Origin: Enterocloster bolteae
GTDB taxonomy: Bacteria; Bacillota_A; Clostridia; Lachnospirales; Lachnospiraceae
Reading direction: 5' to 3'
DNA length: 11,820 bases
Assembly: GCA_021769025.1 (NCBI GenBank)
Contig: JAETTS010000046.1
Location: 1-11,820, forward strand
In this document: positions 1-5,830 of the stretch, piece by piece
Position numbering within the stretch: the first letter of the stretch is position 1
Layout: every line of letters starts with the position of its first letter
Program-made: the position numbers and the translations under genes
Notes under the pieces: generated by a model
Databases searched by the model: none
Told to the model about the DNA's origin: nothing
What the model saw: the letters and a program-made list of their open reading frames with translations, nothing else

Positions 1-57
1 AGCAGATATAAAAGGCGGTTTCCGGACGGCCTGGGTGAAAATCATAAGAGAAAAGAA

Positions 58-63
58 AAGGAG
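58..63 (+). promoter_or_regulatory. Ribosome binding site of htpG
   Basis: AAGGAG lies 9 bases before the ATG at 73 and supports that start. The 72 visible upstream bases contain no CIRCE operator (TTAGCACTC-N9-GAGTGCTAA), so HrcA control is not seen here. The promoter is probably outside the window; a TATAAA at 7-12 has no convincing -35 in view. Confidence 0.75.
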
Positions 64-72
64 AGTTTACCT

Positions 73-2079
73 ATGTCTAAAAAGACAGGAAGTTTATCCA
101 TAAGCAGCGAGAATATTTTCCCGGTTAACAAGAAATGGCTGTATTCGGACCATGATATTTTTTACAGAGAGATGATTTCCAACGGATGTGATGCCATTAC
201 CAAGTTAAAGAAGCTGGAGCTGATAGGCGAGTATGAGAAGCCGGAGGATATGGAGTACAAGATTTTAGTGACGGTGAATCCCACGGACAAAACCATTACC
301 GTGACGGATAATGGACTGGGCATGACAGAGGATGAGGTGGACGAGTACATTAACCAGATTGCATTCTCCGGGGCCCAGGATTTCTTAAACAAGTATAAGG
401 ACAAGGCCAATGAGGAGCAGATTATCGGACATTTCGGTCTGGGCTTCTATTCCGCATTTATGGTTGCGGACAAGGTTACCATCGATAGCTTGTCCTACCA
501 GAAGGATGCCAAGCCGGTTCACTGGGAGTCAGAGGGCGGCACGGAGTTTGAGATGGGCGAGGGCGAGAAGGCGGAGCAGGGAACTACCATCACCCTGTAT
601 TTGAACGAGGATAGCGTGGAGTTCTCCAATGAGTACCGGGCCAGAGAGGTGATTGAGAAGTACTGTGGATTTATGCCGGTGCCGATTTTCTTAAATAACG
701 CCACTGCGGAGCCGCAGTATGAGACCATCGAGAAGGATGAACTGACGGAGAAGGATACCATTGTTGAGACCATTGTGGAGGAGGCCAAGACAGAGGAGAA
801 GGAGAACGAAAACGGCGAGAAGGAAGTGGTGGAGGTTTCTCCTGCCACGGAGAAGTATAAGATTCTGAAACGTCCGGTGACGCTTAACGATGTAAGCCCT
901 CTCTGGAACAAGCATCCCAATGACTGTACGGAGGAGGAGTACAAGGAATTCTACCGCAAGGTATTTATGGATTACAAGGAGCCTCTGTTCTGGATTCATT
1001 TGAACATGGACTATCCGTTTAACCTGAAGGGAATCCTGTACTTCCCCAAGATTAACATGGAGTATGACAGCCTGGAGGGAACCATCAAGCTGTACAACAA
1101 CCAGGTATTTATCGCGGATAATATTAAGGAAGTGATTCCTGAATTCCTGATGCTGTTAAAGGGTGCCATCGATTGTCCGGACCTGCCTCTGAATGTATCC
1201 AGAAGTGCGCTGCAGAATGATGGATTTGTGAAGAAGATTTCGGATTACATCACCAAGAAGGTGGCGGATAAATTGTCCGGTATGTGCAAGACAGACCGGG
1301 AGAATTATGAGAAGTACTGGGATGATATCAGTCCCTTTATCAAGTTTGGCTGTCTGAAGGATGAGAAGTTTGAGGAGAAGATAAAAGAGTATGTGCTGTT
1401 CAAGAATCTGGACGGCAAATACCTGACTCTTCAGGACTGCTTAGACAGTGCCAAGGAGAAGCATGAGAACATCATCTACTATGTGACGGATGAGAAGGAG
1501 CAGAGCCAGTATATCAATATGTTCCGCAAGGAAGGGCTGGATGCGGTGATTTTGACCCACAACATTGATAGTCCGTTTATCAGCCAGCTGGAGCAGAAGA
1601 AGGAAGGCCTTAAATTCCTGCGCATCGATGCGGATGTGACCGATACCTTCAAGGAAACGGTGAAGGAGGAAGATGCGGAAACCTTTAAGGTGGATTCTGA
1701 GAAGCTGACGGAGACCTTTAAGAAGGCGTTAGGCAATGACAAGCTGGAAATCAAGGTTGAGAAATTAAAGGATGACCAGATTGCTTCTATGATTACGGTT
1801 TCCGAGGAGAACCGCAGGATGCAGGATATGATGAAGATGTACAGCATGTCTGGCATGGACCCCAATATGTTCGGCGGTATGGGCGAGACCCTGGTGTTAA
1901 ATGCCAACCATAAGCTGGTGCAGTATGTGCTAAGCCATGGGGAGGCGGATCTGACAGGGAAAATCTGCCAGCAGCTTTACGATATGGCGGCTTTGAGCCA
2001 CGGCAGCCTGACTCCGGAGCGGATGACCGGATTTATTGCCAGAAGCAATGAGATTATGCTGGCGATGACAGAAGAGTAA
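73..2079 (+). CDS. htpG: Molecular chaperone HtpG (bacterial Hsp90)
   Basis: This is an ATP-dependent homodimeric cytosolic chaperone that remodels late folding intermediates, often with DnaK. The 668 residues show the GHKL-type ATPase domain in order: helix with E33 (catalytic Glu position), N37 and D40 in REMISNGCDA; D79-N-G-x-G-M in VTDNGLGM; the lid/glycine motif GHFGLGFYSAF (119-129); and TTITLYL (171-177). A strongly charged Glu/Lys-rich linker follows at about 215-262. The middle domain carries NVSRSALQND (374-383) with R377, the ATP-contacting Arg position. The C-terminal dimerisation domain includes the HKLVQYVLSHGE stretch and ends without the eukaryotic MEEVD tail, as expected for a bacterial member. 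Length fits the family (roughly 620-680). It is monocistronic in this window and ends at a shared terminator facing the convergent amt gene. The long charged linker is larger than in E. coli HtpG; otherwise nothing is unusual. Confidence 0.97.
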   Translation: MSKKTGSLSISSENIFPVNKKWLYSDHDIFYREMISNGCDAITKLKKLELIGEYEKPEDMEYKILVTVNPTDKTITVTDNGLGMTEDEVDEYINQIAFSGAQDFLNKYKDKANEEQIIGHFGLGFYSAFMVADKVTIDSLSYQKDAKPVHWESEGGTEFEMGEGEKAEQGTTITLYLNEDSVEFSNEYRAREVIEKYCGFMPVPIFLNNATAEPQYETIEKDELTEKDTIVETIVEEAKTEEKENENGEKEVVEVSPATEKYKILKRPVTLNDVSPLWNKHPNDCTEEEYKEFYRKVFMDYKEPLFWIHLNMDYPFNLKGILYFPKINMEYDSLEGTIKLYNNQVFIADNIKEVIPEFLMLLKGAIDCPDLPLNVSRSALQNDGFVKKISDYITKKVADKLSGMCKTDRENYEKYWDDISPFIKFGCLKDEKFEEKIKEYVLFKNLDGKYLTLQDCLDSAKEKHENIIYYVTDEKEQSQYINMFRKEGLDAVILTHNIDSPFISQLEQKKEGLKFLRIDADVTDTFKETVKEEDAETFKVDSEKLTETFKKALGNDKLEIKVEKLKDDQIASMITVSEENRRMQDMMKMYSMSGMDPNMFGGMGETLVLNANHKLVQYVLSHGEADLTGKICQQLYDMAALSHGSLTPERMTGFIARSNEIMLAMTEE

Positions 2080-2100
2080 TAAGCAATCAACAGAGATAGA

Positions 2101-2143
2101 AAAAGGAACCATTCCGGCATAGCCGGAAGAAGGTTCCTTTTTT
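2101..2143. terminator. Bidirectional intrinsic terminator between htpG and amt
   Basis: Outer arms AAAAGGAACC (2101-2110) and GGTTCCTTTT (2132-2141) enclose inner arms TTCCGGC (2112-2118) and GCCGGAA (2122-2128) with a 3-base loop. A T-run follows on the plus strand to 2143, and an A-run precedes the stem, giving a U-tract on the minus strand. It can therefore end both convergent transcripts. Confidence 0.9.
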
Positions 2144-2183
2144 CCATTTATTCCACATTCTGGAATGTGTCCCAATCTTCCTC

Positions 2184-3929
2184 TTACTCTACATCCTGCA
2201 AAGCGTCTAAATCCTCCTCGCCGGTACGGACCTTCACTACTTTGTCTACACGGTATACAAAAATTTTTCCGTCTCCGATATGGCCGGTGTAAAGGGTCTT
2301 TTTGGCGGTTTCAATCACCTTGTCAACAGGAATATTTCCCACAATGACTTCTACCTTTACCTTGGGAAGCAGGGTGGCATCCATTTCCACACCCCGGTAC
2401 CGTTCCCCGGCTCCTTTTTGGATGCCGCAGCCCATTACCTGGGTGACCGTCATGCCGGTGACACCGATATCGTTCATAGCTTTTTTCAGCTGGTCGTAGC
2501 GGGACAGCCTGGCGATGATGGATACCTTATAGATTCCTGTGGAGGAACCAGGGGCCTGAACCACCTTCACTGCAGCATCTTTCTGGGCAGTGGAGGCAGT
2601 ATTGTAATCTTCCGCGCCAAGGTTGGTATTCTCGTTGACATCCATGGTCATGGTGTTGGAGATATCCATGATACTGAAGCCGGCATAGGCGGATGGAAGC
2701 CCGTGTTCTGTGGAGTCCAGTCCGATGATTTCTTCTTCCTCGCTGACACGCAGGCCTACCCATGCCTTGATGATAAGGAATGCAATGGTCATGGTTACGC
2801 CGGTCCAGGCAAGGACAGATACGACACCGATGGCCTGCTTTCCTAAAAGTCCCAGTCCGCCACCGTAGAACAGTCCGGACAGGGTGTCATTACCTGGAGC
2901 GGAAGTAGTTGCAAAGAGGCCTACGGCCAGGGTGCCCCACAGGCCGTTTAGGAAATGGACGGCCACAGCGCCTACCGGGTCATCAATGTGAAGAATGTTG
3001 TCCAGGAACCATACGCCGAACACTACTAGAAGTCCGGATACGGAGCCGATGAGAAGGGCTCCCAGGACATCGGTCACATCGCAGGGGGCAGTGATGGCTA
3101 CCAGGCCTGCCAGCGAGGCGTTTAAGCACATGGATACATCCGGCTTGCCGTATTTCACCCAGGTGAATATCATGCAGACCACTGTGGCTATGGCAGGTGC
3201 AACGGTTGTGGTGACGAAAATGGAGCCCAGCTGGGCCACGCTGGTGGCGGCGGCGCCGTTGAACCCGTACCATCCAAGCCAGAGGATGAAGCATCCCAGG
3301 CATCCCAGGGCAAGGTTGTGGCCGGGGAAGGCGTTGACCTTGGTAATGCGGCCGTTTTTGTCTTTGACGAATTTGCCGATGCGGGGGCCTAACAGTTTGG
3401 CTCCGATGAGGGCGGTGAATCCGCCTACCATGTGGATGGCACAGGAGCCGGCAAAATCATGGAAGCCAAACTGGGAGAGCCAGCCGCCGCCCCAGATCCA
3501 GTGGGCCTCGATAGGGTAGATGACAGCGGAGATAACGGCGGAATAGATGCAGTAGGACAAAAATTTTGTCCGTTCGGCCATAGCGCCGGATACGATAGTG
3601 GCAGTGGTGGCGCAGAATACCAGGTTAAATACGAAGCTGGACCAGTCAAAGCTTTCGTATGAGGTAAAGATGTCAAAGCCTGGTTTTCCCAGGAAGCCAA
3701 ACAGGTCTTCTCCTAAGAGAAGGCCGAAGCCTATGAAAATGAATACGATGGTGCCGATGCAGAAGTCCATCAGGTTTTTCATCAGGATATTTCCGGTGTT
3801 TTTGGCTCTGGTAAAGCCTGCCTCTACCATGGCAAAGCCTGCCTGCATCCAGAAGACTAAGGCGGCCCCAATCAGGAACCATACGGCAAACAATTGGCTG
3901 TCTATAGCGGTTAAGATTTCTTCAGTCAT
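2184..3929 (-). CDS. amt: Ammonium transporter with fused C-terminal P-II (GlnB/GlnK-like) domain
   Basis: This is a trimeric inner-membrane channel that takes up ammonium; a P-II domain fused to it would gate it by nucleotide/2-oxoglutarate status. Residues 1-395 are the Amt fold with about 11 membrane segments. They include the pore twin-His pair, H166 in CAIHMVGG and H325 in AVAVHFLNGLWG, and the DFAG signature (158-161). The conserved cytosolic tail is present (about 405-420, D-S-T-E-H-G-L-P-S-A-Y-A-G-F). A polar Asn/Thr/Ala-rich linker (about 421-465) leads to the P-II domain (about 466-575). This has a T-loop region (502-520), the motif LPKVKVEVIV, the B-loop TGHIGDGKIFVYRV (548-561), and the C-loop Arg/Thr-Gly-Glu stretch. 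The start is fixed by GGAGGA 6 bases upstream. A separate amtB-glnK pair is the usual arrangement; fusions of this kind are known in clostridia. The T-loop position of the uridylylated Tyr51 is Met (M516), so control by uridylylation is unlikely. Expression probably runs from the promoter at 4095-4122 through a structured leader. Confidence 0.96.
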   Translation of the reverse strand: MTEEILTAIDSQLFAVWFLIGAALVFWMQAGFAMVEAGFTRAKNTGNILMKNLMDFCIGTIVFIFIGFGLLLGEDLFGFLGKPGFDIFTSYESFDWSSFVFNLVFCATTATIVSGAMAERTKFLSYCIYSAVISAVIYPIEAHWIWGGGWLSQFGFHDFAGSCAIHMVGGFTALIGAKLLGPRIGKFVKDKNGRITKVNAFPGHNLALGCLGCFILWLGWYGFNGAAATSVAQLGSIFVTTTVAPAIATVVCMIFTWVKYGKPDVSMCLNASLAGLVAITAPCDVTDVLGALLIGSVSGLLVVFGVWFLDNILHIDDPVGAVAVHFLNGLWGTLAVGLFATTSAPGNDTLSGLFYGGGLGLLGKQAIGVVSVLAWTGVTMTIAFLIIKAWVGLRVSEEEEIIGLDSTEHGLPSAYAGFSIMDISNTMTMDVNENTNLGAEDYNTASTAQKDAAVKVVQAPGSSTGIYKVSIIARLSRYDQLKKAMNDIGVTGMTVTQVMGCGIQKGAGERYRGVEMDATLLPKVKVEVIVGNIPVDKVIETAKKTLYTGHIGDGKIFVYRVDKVVKVRTGEEDLDALQDVE

Positions 3930-3935
3930 AGCATA

Positions 3936-3941
3936 TCCTCC
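3936..3941 (-). promoter_or_regulatory. Shine-Dalgarno of amt
   Basis: On the minus strand GGAGGA sits 6 bases before the ATG (3929-3927), preceded by six A residues. It overlaps a 9-base segment (3929-3937) that is perfectly complementary to the predicted 5' end of the same transcript, so its accessibility may be controlled by leader folding. Confidence 0.85.
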
Positions 3942-4032
3942 TTTTTTGAATGTGCGTTGGGAATCCTGGCAAAATCAAGCACAGAGACTCCGAATATACT
4001 CAGTAAAACCACGCTTCCCGGGGCATAGTCTT

Positions 4033-4082
4033 GAAAATAAGAAAGGAGACTTCAGAGGGAAGAACCCTCGGAAATCTCCTTT
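4033..4082 (-). terminator. Leader hairpin with U-rich tail upstream of amt (possible attenuator)
   Basis: The stem pairs AAAGGAGA with TCTCCTTT (8 bp), then TTC with GAA, then GAGGG with CCCTC, separated by two single mismatches and capped by a 5-base loop (4060-4064). On the minus strand the stem is followed by the U-rich CTTATTTTC. This is the layout of an intrinsic terminator placed inside a leader. The tail is interrupted, so termination would be partial at best; the hairpin may instead be one arm of a translational switch. Confidence 0.5.
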
Positions 4083-4094
4083 GATATGCTAACT

Positions 4095-4122
4095 ATTATA
4101 CGAGGAAAGGGGAAAAAGTCAA
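4095..4122 (-). promoter_or_regulatory. Sigma-A promoter of amt
   Basis: Read on the minus strand, TTGACT (-35, 4122-4117), a 16-base pyrimidine-rich spacer and a consensus TATAAT (-10, 4100-4095) point toward amt. Transcription would start near 4087-4090, giving a leader of about 160 bases. No sigma-54 promoter (GG-N10-GC) was seen. Confidence 0.75.
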
Positions 4123-4264
4123 TGGTGTGATGTTCTAAAAGAATGAGGATGTTTTTCCTAAATTTCTTAAATTTTTCACAAAATATTCTGCCAAAGAAAA
4201 AAATGCTTCATTTCAGCTGTAAAAATCCCGCAGAAATATAACGAAAAAATGAAAGCATATCGGC
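4123..4264. other. A/T-rich spacer between divergent amt and regulator promoters
   Basis: This stretch has no gene. It contains an adjacent 9-base direct repeat, TAAATTTCT then TAAATTTTT (4159-4176), and several A/T runs that could act as upstream promoter elements or a regulator site. The repeat does not have the roughly 12-base gap usual between the paired 9-base repeats of LytTR regulators, so I do not call an operator. Confidence 0.35.
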
Positions 4265-4294
4265 TTTACGGATTGGCGAAAGTTATGATAGAAT
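4265..4294 (+). promoter_or_regulatory. Possible sigma-A promoter of the regulator/kinase operon
   Basis: TTTACG (4265-4270, 4 of 6 matches to the -35) is followed by an 18-base spacer and TAGAAT (4289-4294, 5 of 6 matches to the -10). It would give a start near 4301 and a leader of about 40 bases. The match is moderate, as expected for a regulated or weak promoter. Confidence 0.5.
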
Positions 4295-4339
4295 ACAAAT
4301 AATCAATGATTTGGAGTATATGGAAAGGAAGGCTGCGCC

Positions 4340-5038
4340 ATGTCCTGCCGCATAGCTGTATGTGACGACAATCCAATAGACGCTTCTTATGTGGAGACGC
4401 TGTTGAATGCCTGGGCTGATGAGAGGGGAGTTTTCATTTTGGTGGAAATATTTCCCTCGGCTGAGGCTTTTTTGTTTTGCTTTGAGGAGGACAAGACCTT
4501 TGATTTTCTGCTTCTGGATATTGAGATGGGAGCCATGGATGGGGTAACTCTTGCAAAGCGGGTGCGCCAGGAGGATGAGGCCTTGCAGCTGGTGTTTATT
4601 AGTGGTTACTGGGATTATATTGGGGAGGGATATGATGTGTCTGCCCTTCATTATCTTTTAAAGCCAGTGAATCGGGAAAAATTGTTTGCTGTCCTGGACA
4701 AGGGGATGGAGAAAAGGAAACGGGATGAGCGCTGTCTGAATCTGGAGGTTTCCGGGGAGATGGTGCGGATTCCTCTTCGGGAAATCCGCTATCTGGAGGT
4801 GTGTCGGAACTATGTTACCATTCATGGGAAAAGGGATTATACAGTGAAGCGGTCTTTGCGGGATTTTGAGGATAAGTTGGATGAGCGGTTCTGCAGGGTA
4901 GGCCGATCCATGATTCTGAATTTGTGGTTTATCCGGAAAGTGACTAAGGCGGAAGTCCACCTTTCGGATCAGACGGTTCTTCCTCTTCCAAGAGGAGCCT
5001 ATGAACGGGTGAACCGGGAAATTATTACTCGGTGTTGA
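4340..5038 (+). CDS. LytTR-family response regulator
   Basis: This is a two-component DNA-binding regulator of the AgrA/LytR type: phosphorylation of the receiver would drive binding to promoter repeats through the LytTR domain. The 232 residues show a receiver domain (1 to about 120) with acidic pair D9-D10, phosphoacceptor D60 in LLLDIEMGAMDG, S88 in FISGY and K108 in LLKPV. After a basic linker, the LytTR domain (about 135-230) shows REIRYLEVCRNYVTIH and the RVGRSMILNLWFI core. An AAGGAAGG ribosome binding site 7 bases upstream fixes the start. The kinase gene follows after 19 bases and is surely cotranscribed. The likely partner is that GHKL protein; likely targets are its own operon or the ABC transporter genes downstream, but no clear paired 9-base LytTR repeats were found before either. 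Confidence 0.93.
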   Translation: MSCRIAVCDDNPIDASYVETLLNAWADERGVFILVEIFPSAEAFLFCFEEDKTFDFLLLDIEMGAMDGVTLAKRVRQEDEALQLVFISGYWDYIGEGYDVSALHYLLKPVNREKLFAVLDKGMEKRKRDERCLNLEVSGEMVRIPLREIRYLEVCRNYVTIHGKRDYTVKRSLRDFEDKLDERFCRVGRSMILNLWFIRKVTKAEVHLSDQTVLPLPRGAYERVNREIITRC

Positions 5039-5057
5039 GAAGTTAGGAGGAAACTCT

Positions 5058-5720
5058 ATGTCATTTTTTTCCAGACACGTAGACAGGCGGATCGCCGCTT
5101 ATCAGAAGGAGTTGATTGAAACTCATTACCAGGAGGTTGAGAACATGTACCGCCAGATCAGAGGGTGGCGCCATGATTACCGCAGCCATATCCAGGCTAT
5201 GAAGGCCTATGCTGCTTCTGGTGATATGGAAGCTATGAAGGCCTATCTTGACTTGCTGGACACAGACTTGAATACAGTGGATACAGTGGTGAAGACAGGA
5301 AATCCTATGGCGGATGCTATCTTAAGCAGCAAGATTTCCCTCGCAAGAGCCAGAAAGATTCCGGTTCATGCGGATGCGCATATACCAGTTCAATTGACTA
5401 TGTCGGAGCTGGATCTGTGTGTGATCCTGGGAAATCTTTTTGACAATGCTATAGAGGCAAGCCTTGCCCTTCCGGAGAGCCAACGGCTGATCCGGATCTA
5501 TATGGATATGAAAAATACGCAGCTTTATATTTCCTTTACCAATTTTACGGCCGGCAAGAAGATGATGAAAAAAGGGAATCTTTTTTGGACTACAAAGGGA
5601 GTGGGCCGTGGTCTGGGGCTTGTCCGTATTGATGAGATTGTCAGACGGCTGGGTGGATACTTAAGCCGCAACAGTGAGGACGGAGCGTTTACGACAGAGA
5701 TTTTGATCCCCCAATTTTAA
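5058..5720 (+). CDS. GHKL-domain sensor histidine kinase, soluble, no membrane sensor
   Basis: This is the probable kinase for the preceding LytTR regulator. The 220 residues hold a short helical N-terminus (1-30), the HPK10-type phosphoacceptor motif WRHDYRSH with H39, a four-helix dimerisation stretch to about 90, and a GHKL ATPase domain. The latter has N-box LGNLFDNAIEAS (N126, D129, N130) and G-box GVGRGLGL (181-188). AgrC-type kinases normally carry five to seven N-terminal membrane segments and are 400 or more residues long; none is present here. The gene begins with AGGAGG 7 bases before its ATG and follows directly on the regulator, so the short form looks native rather than a misplaced start. 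It must sense through a partner protein, through a cytosolic signal, or constitutively. An intrinsic terminator follows within 10 bases. Confidence 0.9.
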   Translation: MSFFSRHVDRRIAAYQKELIETHYQEVENMYRQIRGWRHDYRSHIQAMKAYAASGDMEAMKAYLDLLDTDLNTVDTVVKTGNPMADAILSSKISLARARKIPVHADAHIPVQLTMSELDLCVILGNLFDNAIEASLALPESQRLIRIYMDMKNTQLYISFTNFTAGKKMMKKGNLFWTTKGVGRGLGLVRIDEIVRRLGGYLSRNSEDGAFTTEILIPQF

Positions 5721-5725
5721 CCGTT

Positions 5726-5755
5726 AGTCCCCGGAAGTTTCCGGGGGCTGTTTTT
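5726..5755 (+). terminator. Intrinsic terminator after the GHKL kinase
   Basis: The stem AGTCCCCGGA (5726-5735) pairs with TCCGGGGGCT (5740-5749) around a 4-base loop, with one G-T pair, and runs into TTTTT (5751-5755). It is GC-rich and well formed. It separates the regulator/kinase operon from the ABC operon. Confidence 0.9.
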
Positions 5756-5765
5756 GTGGTATACT
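5755..5765 (+). promoter_or_regulatory. Extended -10 promoter of the ABC transporter operon
   Basis: TGTGGTATACT matches the Gram-positive extended -10 (TRTGN followed by a TATAAT-like hexamer), directly in the tail of the preceding terminator. No good -35 lies 17 bases upstream, because that region is inside the terminator stem. It would give a leader of about 60 bases. The same TGTGN-TATACT form recurs before the acetyltransferase gene. Confidence 0.5.
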
Positions 5766-5830
5766 TTTTGTGTAAAGATATAGAACACGAAAAATAAAGG
5801 TATTCGGTTTTTTCATGGAGAAAGAAGAAC

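Larger units (their letters stand above)
3930..4091 (-). promoter_or_regulatory. Structured 5' leader of amt, candidate RNA switch
   Basis: This leader is about 160 bases from the predicted start of transcription to the amt ATG. Its 5' end, UAGCAUAUC (4091-4083), is perfectly complementary to GAUAUGCUA (3937-3929), which runs from the Shine-Dalgarno into the start codon. That gives a closing helix. Just inside lies a strong hairpin (4082-4042). The 3' arm of that hairpin, UCUCCUUU (4049-4042), can instead pair with AAAGGAGG at the Shine-Dalgarno (3944-3937), with one G-U pair. The two states would differ in ribosome access. The pairing is read directly from the sequence; the regulatory role and any ligand are inference, and I recognise no known riboswitch class. 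Confidence 0.45.

Noticed and set aside
2150..2169. Overlapping small palindromes ATTCCA-N5-TGGAAT and CACATTC-TG-GAATGTG
   Set aside because: They lie between the shared terminator and the amt stop codon with 2-5 base loops and no T-run. They may be a chance symmetric site; no function can be supported.
4159..4176. Adjacent 9-base direct repeats TAAATTTCT/TAAATTTTT as a LytTR operator
   Set aside because: LytTR operators are paired repeats with roughly a 12-base gap and different consensus. This looks like simple A/T-rich sequence.
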